Of a DNA stretch of 64,000 bases, positions 42,413 through 51,572 are shown piece after piece. Origin of the DNA: Anaerovirgula multivorans. GTDB taxonomy: Bacteria; Bacillota; Clostridia; Peptostreptococcales; Natronincolaceae. The DNA lies in the NCBI RefSeq assembly GCF_900188145.1, contig NZ_FZOJ01000014.1, forward strand, positions 52,103 to 116,102, in the 5' to 3' direction. Every line of letters begins with the position of its first letter. Position 1 is the first letter of the stretch. The notes below the pieces were generated by a model, which was not told the origin of the DNA, made no database searches, and saw nothing but the letters and a program-made list of their open reading frames with translations. A program made the translations under genes and the position numbers.

Positions 42413-44434
42413 CTATATCACCTCTTTTAATGGCAGTAATATATCAAAGGTGGTTCCCTTTTTAATTTCACTATGCACATAAATTTTCCCTTCAAGTTTT
42501 TGAACTTCATTGTAAGTAATATATAATCCTAAACCCGTTCCTTTCCCACGGGGTTTTGTTGTGAAAAATGGACTGAAAAGCTTTTTAAGATGCTCCTTTT
42601 CTATACCTATACCAGTATCTATGCATTTAATAGTTAATACATTATTCTGTTGACCACACTGAAGAATAAGCCTTCCTCCATCCATCATAGCATCTATAGC
42701 ATTGGCAATAAGATTCATTAAAATGATTTCTAGAGAACTGACATTCACAAAATACACATTGTTTTCCTTACATTCAATAGTCACTTCAATTTGTTGTTGC
42801 TTTATTTTATTCTGCTGTAAAGCAATGATACTGTGAATAAAATCTTTCAAATCCACCTTTTCCCATTTGTTGTTGGCCATTCTAGAGAAGTCTAATAAGC
42901 TATTAATAATGTGATTTGATTTTTCAATGGAGGATTCAATAACTGTAACTGCTTTTTTTATTTTATGCTCTTCCAAAGGTTTACTATTTTTAAGGAGATA
43001 ACAATAATTTCTAATTAAACCTAGAGGATTTCTAATTTCATGAGTCACTGCTGCTGCTAACTGACCAATAGTAGCCATTTTATTTTCCTGCAGGAGTTGT
43101 TGTTCGCTTAAGCGAGCCTTTGTTATATCTTTAATGATAATAAGAATCTTAGGGATTCGCTTCTTCTGATCTTCTAAAGGAAATGTGCTGATTTCATAAA
43201 TATTTCCATTCTGTTGAAATTCCTTTCTAAGGCTTTTTCCTTCATCAAAGGTAGTATTAATAAGTGATTGATTACTGCTTAGTAGAACAAGGTCGGATAT
43301 ATCCTCGAAGTGTTTTCCTACTATTTCACTTTTATGTATATCTAATAATCTGCATAAAGATTTATTCACATTCAATATATTGCCTTTTTGATTTGTTACA
43401 ATCATAAAATCCATTAATCCATCGAAGGTGGTTTGCAAATCATTTTTGCTCATATAAAGTTCATCCATTTTCTTTTCTATTTCTACTCTTAGTAATTTGT
43501 TAGTAACATAAAAGAAATAGAAAACTAAAGATATGGCCATAGTAAATACTAAGATAATTAGTGAAATACGATCCGAGATATTTTCTTTAAAAACAGGAGT
43601 TGCAATTCCAAACCAGGTTCTATGTAATGATGAGGTAATTTTCTCAATCTCCAAATTATGGATAGCTTTATTAAGGATAGGAATAAGAATTTCATTAGAC
43701 TTAGGTACAGCTAGTGCCCATTCTTTTTCATATATGGGATTATTCAAAGTTTTGACTTTTTCTCCTATATTTAAATTTTTTATATAATAACTTATGACTG
43801 GATCATCCCCAACAACAGCATCTACTTCCCCTGTCTCTAACAGCTTTAAAGCCCCTTCTGTATCAGCAGTAAAAATATAGTCAACAGATGATAATTTCTT
43901 TTGTAAAAATTCTAAAGCATAATCATAGGACGATAAAGCTATTCTTCTATTTTCTAAATCTTTATAATGTCCAATAATATTTTCATCCTTGGATACTACA
44001 ATGACACCTTGTAAATGATAGATAGGATAAGAGAAGAAGTAATCACTACCTCTAGCTATGGTAGGATATATAATAGAAATATCTGCTGCCATACCCCGTG
44101 ACAAAAGACTTAAGGATTCCTGATGACTTTTGGGGATGAGGGTAATCTCTGTTTGTAACTCTTTTGATAAGGCATTTATATAATCAATGACAAGACCCTT
44201 ATACTGTTGATCTTCTTTGTCTATATAGTAGAGAGGCGGAGTAGAGTAATCAGCTGTAAATATAAGGCTCCCCTTTTCTTTTAACCATTGTTTTTCCTCG
44301 GCTGTTAATGCTTGGGATTTTCTAAAATATTCAAAAATATTTTTTGAATAAGTTATTTCCATCCATCTATTGGTAAATAGAAAAGTTAGTAATAATAGCA
44401 TAGTAAAAGTATATACAATTCCTTTTCTCCCCAT
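42413..44434 (-). CDS. Sensor kinase with extracellular solute-binding (SBP_bac_3) domain
   Basis: This 673-residue protein has an N-terminal membrane anchor, an amino-acid-binding-type domain at about residues 45-275 (LIFTADYSTPPLYYIDKEDQQYKGLVIDY), a membrane helix near 285-305 (RISLIILVFTMAISLVFYFF), a PAS domain near 330-430 and HisKA (AAVTHEIRNPLGLIRNYCYLL). HATPase boxes (DTGIGIEKEHLKKLF, GKGTGLGLYITYN) follow. Ligand sensing outside the cell by an amino-acid-binding fold fits control of an amino-acid permease operon. It is followed at a 1-bp gap by its regulator at 41050. Confidence 0.95.
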   Translation of the reverse strand: MGRKGIVYTFTMLLLLTFLFTNRWMEITYSKNIFEYFRKSQALTAEEKQWLKEKGSLIFTADYSTPPLYYIDKEDQQYKGLVIDYINALSKELQTEITLIPKSHQESLSLLSRGMAADISIIYPTIARGSDYFFSYPIYHLQGVIVVSKDENIIGHYKDLENRRIALSSYDYALEFLQKKLSSVDYIFTADTEGALKLLETGEVDAVVGDDPVISYYIKNLNIGEKVKTLNNPIYEKEWALAVPKSNEILIPILNKAIHNLEIEKITSSLHRTWFGIATPVFKENISDRISLIILVFTMAISLVFYFFYVTNKLLRVEIEKKMDELYMSKNDLQTTFDGLMDFMIVTNQKGNILNVNKSLCRLLDIHKSEIVGKHFEDISDLVLLSSNQSLINTTFDEGKSLRKEFQQNGNIYEISTFPLEDQKKRIPKILIIIKDITKARLSEQQLLQENKMATIGQLAAAVTHEIRNPLGLIRNYCYLLKNSKPLEEHKIKKAVTVIESSIEKSNHIINSLLDFSRMANNKWEKVDLKDFIHSIIALQQNKIKQQQIEVTIECKENNVYFVNVSSLEIILMNLIANAIDAMMDGGRLILQCGQQNNVLTIKCIDTGIGIEKEHLKKLFSPFFTTKPRGKGTGLGLYITYNEVQKLEGKIYVHSEIKKGTTFDILLPLKEVI

Positions 44435-45089
44435 AATAAACTCCCCTAAGAAAAATTTATTTTCATTGCATCTACTGTGTTTACGGTTAACTTTTCAATA
44501 TAAAATATTTATTTAATAAGCATATACTTTTTATTATAAATTGATTTATGAATATATTTTATCATAAAGTTTTAATATTTTGAATTATTTGTGAATAGTT
44601 CCATGAAATTCTATAACCATTTTAATAATCTATCAAACTATATAATTTAAATGATACTACTTTTCTCCCAACATTATGCTTGAAAAAAACAAGTAAATAA
44701 TTGATAATAAATATCGATATAGAGCACTTATTGGAGTCATTCCTAATTAAAGAAGTGCTTATCAATTTAAGTTAGTTTAATTATATTGTTAAAAATAAGG
44801 TTCTATATAGTAAATGTTCAGATTTACACTCCAACATTTATCATAGAACCCTTCTGTCGATCGTCCTTTTAACCTTTAGCTTTACCAAAGGCTGTTAATT
44901 TTTCTTTTCAAAACTTTCCTCTTCTTCTTTTAGTTTAACTATTAAAGGTAATCAGCACACTTGTAACCTATTTATACCTGTACTAAATAAAATGAAGCCA
45001 GAGAAAGCATTCAAGTTGTCACCGTAACTTACCGATTTATTGATTAATTCCCTCTGATTTTAAAAAAATCAACAAGTTGCCTAAATCAC
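44435..45089. other. 655-bp intergenic region
   Basis: Very AT-rich with no gene or clear remnant. A weak inverted repeat (AGCACTTATTGG...AGAAGTGCT, about 44723-44759) is the only structure noted. Confidence 0.4.
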
Positions 45090-45323
45090 TTAACCATTAT
45101 TCATAATGTCATCAATTATTTCTTCATAGTTCTGCCAACCCTCTACATCATCCGTTATTTCAATTGTTTTATAGGTCAATAAATTACGATAGTCTGTAAA
45201 AGCAACCTCCAGTCTTTCAGCCCCATTAATATAGGAAAACTGAATGATAGGCTGCACTAATTTTTTACTATCCTTTTCCAAATTGTATGTGTAGATTAAG
45301 CGATATCCTTTTATCATGAACAT
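45090..45323 (-). CDS. Small hypothetical protein downstream of the arsenical genes
   Basis: This 77-residue protein is of unknown family. It has GYRLIYTYNLEKDSKKLVQPII, then LEVAFTDYRNLLTYKTIEI and WQNYEEIIDDI. It lies 18 bp after the GNAT gene on the same strand, but the ribosome site is poor. It is soluble, with no signal peptide. It might be the remaining end of a longer protein. The function is unknown. Confidence 0.5.
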   Translation of the reverse strand: MFMIKGYRLIYTYNLEKDSKKLVQPIIQFSYINGAERLEVAFTDYRNLLTYKTIEITDDVEGWQNYEEIIDDIMNNG

Positions 45324-45341
45324 TTACTTGCAACTATTGAT

Positions 45342-45839
45342 TTAATCTAATAATTTCTCCATGACCGTTATATCTACCCATTGACCATCCAACAATCCTT
45401 GTTTTATATAGGTGCCTACTTCTCTAAAATTTCTACTCTTATAAAGTCTTTTTCCTGCTTCATTAGAATCAAATGCACTTAAAACCAGCTTATGAAAACC
45501 TTCTTTTTTTGCCGTTTTCTCCAATGCATCCAGCAGTAATTTTCCCAGTCCTTTACCACGCATGTCTCGTTTAATGTAAATAGAAAAATCTGCAACACCA
45601 CTATAGCAACATCTATTATTAAAAGTATTTAATGAAGCCCACCCATATATTTTTCCTCTTTGATCTGTTATAACAATAACCTTATGACTTTCACTTCGAT
45701 TGGTTAACCATGCTTCCATATCTTTCTCTGTTTTAGAATCAGTTTCTAAAGTAGCAATTTTATCTTCTATTCCCTCGTTGTAAATTTGTGTTATATAGGG
45801 TATATCATCTATATTAGCTATTCTCGTAAAGTAGCACAT
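45342..45839 (-). CDS. GNAT acetyltransferase, phosphinothricin/arsinothricin (ArsN)-like
   Basis: This 165-residue GNAT protein begins RIANIDDIPYITQIYNEGI with a TLET motif, has FSIYIKRDMRGKGLGKLLLDAL for acetyl-CoA binding, and LVLSAFDSNEAGKRLYKSRNF at the end. The pattern is that of phosphinothricin acetyltransferases, including ArsN1, which inactivates arsinothricin. It lies 13 bp after arsM and in the same transcription unit as the MarR regulator, which favours an arsenical detoxification role. A general PAT-like acetyltransferase is the alternative. Confidence 0.82.
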   Translation of the reverse strand: MCYFTRIANIDDIPYITQIYNEGIEDKIATLETDSKTEKDMEAWLTNRSESHKVIVITDQRGKIYGWASLNTFNNRCCYSGVADFSIYIKRDMRGKGLGKLLLDALEKTAKKEGFHKLVLSAFDSNEAGKRLYKSRNFREVGTYIKQGLLDGQWVDITVMEKLLD

Positions 45840-45852
45840 ATTTTCCCTTCCT

Positions 45853-46665
45853 TTACTTTATTGCCTTAATATTAGCCCCTGCAAAGGCACTATCTAAGCT
45901 GTCCCAATTTATATCGATATCTTGCTTAAAGTGTTTACTAGCGATAATATCCTCTATTAATGCTTTAGTATATACATGAATAGGTTCTATTTTTATATCT
46001 TTAAAACCTACCTTTTTTAACACTTTTTCATATTCATCTACTTTAAGTGTACCAGCTATACAACCTACCCAGGATTCTGCCATAGTTTTAATTTCAGCAG
46101 AAACATCCTTCAGTTGAACAATATCTGCAATGGCAATTCTACCCCCTGGTCTTAATACCCGAGCTACTTCCTTTAATGCCTTCTCTTTGTCTTCTACCAA
46201 ATTAATGACACAGTTAGAGATTATAATATCAATACTATCATCTGGCAATGGTATTTCCTCAATATAACCCTTGAAAAATTCTACATTTTCCACTCCCATT
46301 TTTTCTTTATTAGAATTGGCCAAACGTAACATTTCATCTGTCATATCTAAGCCATATACCTTGCCTTTCTCACCAACATATTTAGAGGCCATTAATACAT
46401 CAATACCTCCACCGCTTCCTAAATCCAATACCGTTTCTCCCTCTTTTAACTCTGCCAAAACCAATGGATTAGCACATCCTAATGAAGCTGTTAAAGCCGC
46501 CTCCGGCAAATCAGCCAAGTACTCTAAATCATAAATCATGGAGGTATTGCTTACATCACCACAGCAGGACGAATTACAGCCACAGCTTCCTCCCTTTTTC
46601 TCCATCACTTCTTTTGCAATACTACCATAGTAGTCCTTCACTTTTTCCTTTACATTAAACTCCAT
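45853..46665 (-). CDS. arsM: Arsenite S-adenosylmethionine methyltransferase
   Basis: This 270-residue methyltransferase has the SAM loop VLDLGSGGGIDVLMASK and the conserved cysteines of ArsM: an N-terminal cluster (SCGCNSSCCGD), ISNCVINL and WVGCIAGTL. It methylates As(III) using thiols. It stands between the MarR-type regulator and an ArsN-like GNAT, spaced 19 and 13 bp, so these form a small arsenical-resistance operon. No ArsB/Acr3 pump or ArsR is seen here. Confidence 0.92.
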   Translation of the reverse strand: MEFNVKEKVKDYYGSIAKEVMEKKGGSCGCNSSCCGDVSNTSMIYDLEYLADLPEAALTASLGCANPLVLAELKEGETVLDLGSGGGIDVLMASKYVGEKGKVYGLDMTDEMLRLANSNKEKMGVENVEFFKGYIEEIPLPDDSIDIIISNCVINLVEDKEKALKEVARVLRPGGRIAIADIVQLKDVSAEIKTMAESWVGCIAGTLKVDEYEKVLKKVGFKDIKIEPIHVYTKALIEDIIASKHFKQDIDINWDSLDSAFAGANIKAIK

Positions 46666-46684
46666 CTTTCTTTCCTCCTCTTTT

Positions 46685-47128
46685 TTAACAACATTTATTT
46701 TTTTTCACTGCCTCTAATAATAAATCAATACTTTCCATTACTTGCGTATGTTTTTCTTCTGCGATAGATTTAAGTATTTGCTGAAAATATGCGTTCATGC
46801 TCTCTTCAATGTTCTTAAATACAGCTATCCCTTCATTGGTTAGCTTAATCCTTACATATCGACGATCATCAGCATCTGTTTCTCTTTCTACCAACCCATC
46901 TTTTACTAAACTATTAATTGTTCTACTCATTGTGCTATTGTCTAAATTAAGTATTGTCGCCAATTGATTTAAGGATATTTCTTCTACCCTACCAATCTCA
47001 ACAATGGCATGACACTGTGATAGTGTAACTTGACAACAGCTAGACTCATTTTTTTCTAGCATATTCATATTCCTTAATAAAACTCTAATAAATTCCCGTA
47101 GTTTTTCTTCTTTTGTCTCTTCATTCAT
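46685..47128 (-). CDS. MarR-family regulator of the arsenical operon
   Basis: This protein of about 147 residues is a MarR winged-helix regulator (ISLNQLATILNLDNSTMSRTINSLVKDGLVERETDADDRRY). It has a Cys pair in SSCCQVTLSQCH near the N-terminus and a C-terminal CC, which could bind arsenite. The start at 47128 follows GGAGGG; an upstream ATG at 47176 lies before it. It is first in the operon with arsM and arsN-like genes. A short inverted repeat at 47162 may be its operator. Confidence 0.88.
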   Translation of the reverse strand: MNEETKEEKLREFIRVLLRNMNMLEKNESSCCQVTLSQCHAIVEIGRVEEISLNQLATILNLDNSTMSRTINSLVKDGLVERETDADDRRYVRIKLTNEGIAVFKNIEESMNAYFQQILKSIAEEKHTQVMESIDLLLEAVKKNKCC

Positions 47129-47161
47129 GTTGATCCCTCCTAAAATTATCCTATCATATTT

Positions 47162-47178
47162 AATTGTATATTGCAATT
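47162..47178. promoter_or_regulatory. Possible operator of the arsenical regulator
   Basis: AATTGTATATTGCAATT has inverted ends AATTG/CAATT and lies 34 bp upstream of the MarR-type start. AT-rich DNA makes chance symmetry likely. Confidence 0.35.
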
Positions 47179-47260
47179 ATTGTTTTTTACATTTATTTAA
47201 AAAATTATTCATTTCAAAAGTCACTGTTGCCGGTAACTCTTGATATTTTACAAAACAGCA

Positions 47261-47290
47261 AAAAAAGACTATACAAAATTTGTACAGTCC
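47261..47290 (-). terminator. Terminator of the M20 amidohydrolase gene
   Basis: On minus, GGACTGTACAAATTTTGTATAGTCTTTTTTGC has a stem with 1 mismatch and six T's, 50 bp after the stop at 47340. Confidence 0.8.
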
Positions 47291-47339
47291 CTTAAAATAA
47301 ATTTATGCATACTGCCTTTTAAAGCGGTATTGTGAAATT

Positions 47340-48515
47340 TTAAAAAATATTCATTTTTTCTTTTGTGTATTCAAATTCATTCTGAATTTCTTTAACAATT
47401 TGGGGATTGTTAATAAGATCAGTCACTGTTCCAGCCAATATTTTTGTTCCAGTTATAACAGCATTATGTCCTCTTTCCGATTTGCCATCGTTAATAAAAT
47501 CAATTGAATGTGAGGATGCATTTTCATCGACAAAAGCTATTCTGATACAGGAACCAGGTAAAACATAAGTAACATTGCCAAAGTCGGTTGAGCCTGTTTT
47601 TTCTCTTGCTGATCTTCTGACAGGAGCATTCACTAGTTCAGCATTCTTCATGAGCAGATCGTTCAATTTATATATTGGCACCTTACTTTCAAGTGTTTTC
47701 TCAGTTTCGATTTCATAGGTTGTCTCTGTCATTAAAGAGGCACCCTCCACAATTTTTTCAAATCGCCTAACGACTTCCTTTAGATAGACAGAATTGTAGG
47801 AGCGTAGAATAAAAGAGCCTACCGCTTTTGCCGGAACTACATTACAGGGTCCACCCGCTTCCATCACAGTGTAATGCATTCTCGTATCTTCAAGAACATG
47901 TTCTCTCAAGAACTCTACTCCTTGAAATGTAAGTAATAGTGCATCAAGAGCACTTCTTCCAGCTTCAGGTTTTAGAGCAGCATGTGCACTTTTCCCATGA
48001 AATGTAATCTTTATACTTGATGCCGCTAATGATTTAATATCTGTTTGGGTAGCAGGACCACCATGCATCATAAGTGCCACATCAATATCCCTCAGATATC
48101 CTTCTCTTAACATGATGATTTTGCCGCCGCCCCCTTCTTCACCTGGTGTACCATAGACCACTAATTTATAAGGTTGTTCTTTGATAATTTCTTTAATGGC
48201 AACCGCTGCCCCTACAATACTTGGTCCCTGCATATGGTGAGCACAACCATGTCCTAAGCCTTCAAGTGCATCGTATTCACATAAAAGTCCTACTGTAGGT
48301 CCCTCTTGGCCATTTTCATAAACACCTCTAAATGCTGTACTTAAAGAACCCAATCCTTTTTCTACGACAAATCCATTTTTTTCTAAATACTCAGTTAATA
48401 TTTTTGATGCCTTAACTTCTTTAAATGCTAACTCTGGATTATCAAAAATGTAATCTGACATACTTATCAATTCAGATTTCATATGATCAATAGTTAAAAA
48501 TAATTTATCCTTCAT
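47340..48515 (-). CDS. M20-family amidohydrolase
   Basis: This protein of about 391 residues starts at the ATG 48515, behind GGAGG; an upstream in-frame ATG at 48629 would overlap the previous gene. It has GLLCEYDALEGLGHGCAHHMQG for metal binding, GTPGEEGGGGKIIML, MMHGGPATQ and a dimerisation domain with GKSAHAALKPEAGRSALDALLL, the AbgB/aminoacylase-type subfamily. It hydrolyses an N-acyl amino acid or dipeptide-like amide. It is the second gene after the YfcC transporter, 18 bp away, and is probably controlled by the divergent LysR. Confidence 0.92.
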   Translation of the reverse strand: MKDKLFLTIDHMKSELISMSDYIFDNPELAFKEVKASKILTEYLEKNGFVVEKGLGSLSTAFRGVYENGQEGPTVGLLCEYDALEGLGHGCAHHMQGPSIVGAAVAIKEIIKEQPYKLVVYGTPGEEGGGGKIIMLREGYLRDIDVALMMHGGPATQTDIKSLAASSIKITFHGKSAHAALKPEAGRSALDALLLTFQGVEFLREHVLEDTRMHYTVMEAGGPCNVVPAKAVGSFILRSYNSVYLKEVVRRFEKIVEGASLMTETTYEIETEKTLESKVPIYKLNDLLMKNAELVNAPVRRSAREKTGSTDFGNVTYVLPGSCIRIAFVDENASSHSIDFINDGKSERGHNAVITGTKILAGTVTDLINNPQIVKEIQNEFEYTKEKMNIF

Positions 48516-48532
48516 AAAAAACCTCCAATTCT

Positions 48533-49984
48533 TTACATTGGTCCTAAATTTATCATTTGTGCTATGAAAACTAAGATACATCCAGTTAATACCCATACTA
48601 AAAACATCTTCCACATGAATTTCATCCACCTATCATAAGGAATATTGGTAACCCCTAAAATCCCCATGAGAGCTGTGGAGGTTGGCATAATATAGTTACT
48701 AAAACCATCTCCAAAATTAAAGGCCAATATAGAGGTTTGTCTTGAAATACCCACTATATCTGATAAGGGGATAATAATAGGCATCGTTGCTGCAGCCTGT
48801 CCGCTTCCTGATGTAACAAATAGATTTATAAAATTATTAGCAATGTACATCGCCATGCCCTGTGCAAATTTAGGAATCGTACTCAACACACTGCCTAACC
48901 CGTAGACAATCGTATCTATGATTTTACCTGCTGTCAGCACTCCTGGTACAGCTCTTGCTAATCCAATAATCATAGCTGCTGCAACCATTTTTTTTGCACC
49001 CTCCACAAAACATGAAGCAATTTTACTGGGTCCATATCCGGCAGCTATTCCCGCAATAATCCCTAGCCATAAAAATGCTGCCGAACTTTCAATCAGGCCC
49101 CAATTCAATTTGACCCCACCATAAACGATTACTGCTAAAGTACCAATCAAAGAAAGCATGACCAGCCAATTTCTTGAATTCATATCTCCAAACGAGTCTA
49201 AGTCTCTATCTACTATGGATTGATCCATAATATCTAAGTCATACATAGGACTTAATTGTGGATTTTTTCTAACCGACTTAGCATAACGTATCAAGAATAT
49301 ATTCGTAATGATCATATACACAATAAAACTAAAAATACGAAATTCTATTCCTGAGTAAAGGGGCAAATCCGCCAGTTTTTGTGCAACTATCGTAGTACTG
49401 GGATTAAGGGTGCCGGTGGAAAACCCCACTGCGCCTCCCAATAATATAATGGCTACCCCCACGATTGAATCAAATCCCATGGCCCTAGCTATCATAACAG
49501 TTACTGGAGCAAAGCCAATAAATAAATTAACCCCTTGCGTAGTGCAGATCAAGCCAAATAGAAGTGTTAGTATTGGAATAAATATTGACTCTTTGGTTGA
49601 ATATTTCTTTGCTACTTTACCTACTGCAGCCTGTAAGGCTCCACTACTAGTAATAACATTAAAGGCACCGCCAGAAAGTATAATTAGAAAAAACAAGTCA
49701 GCAGATTTGATGAAGCCTTCTATGATATACAACGGTATACCAAGTGGATTAACTTGTGAAGAATCAATATATTTAAAGGTTTCTGGATTTACTACCGTTA
49801 TTCCTAAATCATTTTCAAACCTCTCAAATTCTCCAGTCGGCACTATCCAGGTAAGTGCTGTGGCAAATATTATGATAAAAAGAATAATAACAAATGAATG
49901 TGGTACCTTGAAGAGTTTTCTGTTTTCTTGATTTTCTGGTGCTTTCAGGTTTTTTTCACTTCTCACGTTAACTGTTGACATCAT
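48533..49984 (-). CDS. YfcC-family (DcuC-like) transporter
   Basis: This protein of about 483 residues starts at the ATG 49984, 6 bp after GGGAGGA. It has about twelve membrane helices, with ATALTWIVPTGEFERFENDLG near residue 40, GVAIILLGGAVGFSTGTLNPS and SGSGQAAATMPIIIPLSDIVG. This is the YfcC/AitC ion-transporter family used for basic amino acids, peptides and C4-dicarboxylates. With its M20 partner it would bring in and hydrolyse an acylated amino acid or dipeptide. The LysR gene lies divergent at 50279. Confidence 0.92.
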   Translation of the reverse strand: MMSTVNVRSEKNLKAPENQENRKLFKVPHSFVIILFIIIFATALTWIVPTGEFERFENDLGITVVNPETFKYIDSSQVNPLGIPLYIIEGFIKSADLFFLIILSGGAFNVITSSGALQAAVGKVAKKYSTKESIFIPILTLLFGLICTTQGVNLFIGFAPVTVMIARAMGFDSIVGVAIILLGGAVGFSTGTLNPSTTIVAQKLADLPLYSGIEFRIFSFIVYMIITNIFLIRYAKSVRKNPQLSPMYDLDIMDQSIVDRDLDSFGDMNSRNWLVMLSLIGTLAVIVYGGVKLNWGLIESSAAFLWLGIIAGIAAGYGPSKIASCFVEGAKKMVAAAMIIGLARAVPGVLTAGKIIDTIVYGLGSVLSTIPKFAQGMAMYIANNFINLFVTSGSGQAAATMPIIIPLSDIVGISRQTSILAFNFGDGFSNYIMPTSTALMGILGVTNIPYDRWMKFMWKMFLVWVLTGCILVFIAQMINLGPM

Positions 49985-50278
49985 TTTATCCTCCCTTTTA
50001 ATTATAATTTTTTTAATTTTCAAACAAAGTAATCTTTAGATAAGCCATTATAAGTATTTTAATATAAAAAAAGCACCAACAGAAATAGCAATATTTTATC
50101 ACCTAGCCATAGATTTTTTTTATGGCTTACTTTTCCTTGCATTTTTTGCCTTATCTTCTGTAGCTATTATTAATATTGTCTTAATATGATTGGAAAGCTT
50201 GTTCAGTTCCTCCCTCTGTAGTATAATTATTAAAATAATTAAAATATTGTATTTTTTATTACATAAGAGGGTGATTAT

Positions 50279-51190
50279 GTGGACTCAATGGACTGTACTA
50301 TCCTTAAAACTATTGATGAAGAACGAAGTCTTACCAAAACAGCAGAACGTATTTATATTTCCCAACCTTCTCTTACTTATCGTTTAAACAAATTAGAAAA
50401 GGAATTTAGTGTAAAAATACTGAACCGTCATTCTAATGGAGTTTCCTTCACTACACAAGGTGAGCAGATATTGAAATATGCCCATGAAATGCTAGAAAAG
50501 CTAGAGCTATTAAAAAATACCCTTCAAAATATAAATGACCCCATATGTGGAACCCTGCGATTAGGGATTAGTACCGTATTTGCTCAATTCAAACTTGCAC
50601 CAATTCTCAAGACATATCAACATCGCTTCCCAGATGTGAAAATTATTTTGAAAACAGGGTCAAGTACTTTACAGCTTCCTAATATGCTGCAAGAAAACCT
50701 CGTTGACGTAATCATTCGCAGAGGAGATATGGATTGGAAGGAAAAAAAGCATGTTATCTTGGAGGAGCCCTATGGTATTATATCTGCATTTCCTATCGAA
50801 TTTAATCAACTACCCTCTATACCTTGGATTCAAGATGACACAACAATAATTACAAAGTTAGATAAAGAATTTTTCTATTGGTGGCAAAGACAATTTTCCT
50901 CTCCACCACCTTCTAATATTATACTAGTAAACTCAATAGAAGCCAGTATTCAAATGGTATCTCATGGTTTTGGGTGGACGATTGTACCTAAAATGCATGT
51001 TAAAAACCGGCGTTCTATTTTCTTTTATCCTTTGACTTGGCCTGATGGACAGCCTATGTTGCGAAAAACCTTTATGCTTTACCGAAATAAAGCTTTAGAA
51101 CAACCAGCAGCAAAAACCTTTATAGATTATGTAATGAATGAGTGTTCATCTCGTATTAATTCACAAAATGAGATTTTTTTATCAAAATAA
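50279..51190 (+). CDS. LysR-family regulator
   Basis: This 303-residue regulator has an N-terminal LysR helix-turn-helix at residues 5-60 (LTKTAERIYISQPSLTYRLNKLEKEFSVKIL) and an effector-binding domain with LRLGISTVFAQFKLAPILKTYQ. It begins with GTG at 50279, 6 bp after AGAGGGTG. It is divergent from the YfcC/M20 pair, with 294 bp between starts, and probably controls that pair. The region between the starts has no recognisable gene. Confidence 0.93.
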   Translation: MDSMDCTILKTIDEERSLTKTAERIYISQPSLTYRLNKLEKEFSVKILNRHSNGVSFTTQGEQILKYAHEMLEKLELLKNTLQNINDPICGTLRLGISTVFAQFKLAPILKTYQHRFPDVKIILKTGSSTLQLPNMLQENLVDVIIRRGDMDWKEKKHVILEEPYGIISAFPIEFNQLPSIPWIQDDTTIITKLDKEFFYWWQRQFSSPPPSNIILVNSIEASIQMVSHGFGWTIVPKMHVKNRRSIFFYPLTWPDGQPMLRKTFMLYRNKALEQPAAKTFIDYVMNECSSRINSQNEIFLSK

Positions 51191-51266
51191 ATTAATCTAA
51201 AAATCTCATTTAATCCTTAAAAGACTTAAGGAACAAAAAATATAGTATTTATCCGTTTTCATGTAA

Positions 51267-51353
51267 GTTATTCCAGGTCATGGGAAATGGGGAGGCACAG
51301 GCTTAATAGAATATACCCTCGATAAAATAGCAACTCATAAAAGGAATCCATAA
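51267..51353 (+). pseudogene. Remnant of a metallo-beta-lactamase-fold protein
   Basis: The plus frame gives VIPGHGKWGGTGLIEYTLDK then IATHKRNP and TAA. The PGHG..GG..LI..TL pattern is typical of the final His-ligand region of MBL-fold hydrolases. A stop directly precedes it, and no start or earlier motifs remain. The terminator at 51354 follows directly. The call rests on a short stretch. Confidence 0.4.
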
Positions 51354-51393
51354 ATTAAACCATCTGTATAATAAAACACAGATGGTTTAATAT
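51354..51393 (+). terminator. Intrinsic terminator behind the MBL remnant
   Basis: ATTAAACCATCTGT and ACAGATGGTTTAAT form a perfect 14-bp stem with a 10-12 nt loop, then ATTTTTC. Confidence 0.88.
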
Positions 51394-51572
51394 TTTTCGT
51401 TATTTTATAAATTGTTAGTTCCCCACAGGAGATGTTAAAAACTAGTTATAGCCCCTACAAGGATTGGTGTATGCACCTAATTCGTTGCAGTGAATCATTA
51501 TCTTTACTCCATAATATAGCTTTATATCTTTGCTGAAATGCATGGTCTCTTCTACTATATTTTTTATTCTCC

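Larger units (their letters stand above)
51191..51572. other. 380-bp gap with a metallo-beta-lactamase remnant
   Basis: The gap holds a short gene remnant and a terminator (both listed separately) and no intact gene. The rest is AT-rich. Confidence 0.45.

Noticed and set aside
49410..49931. 173-codon plus frame
   Set aside because: Antisense to the YfcC-type transporter; composition is the mirror of membrane helices.
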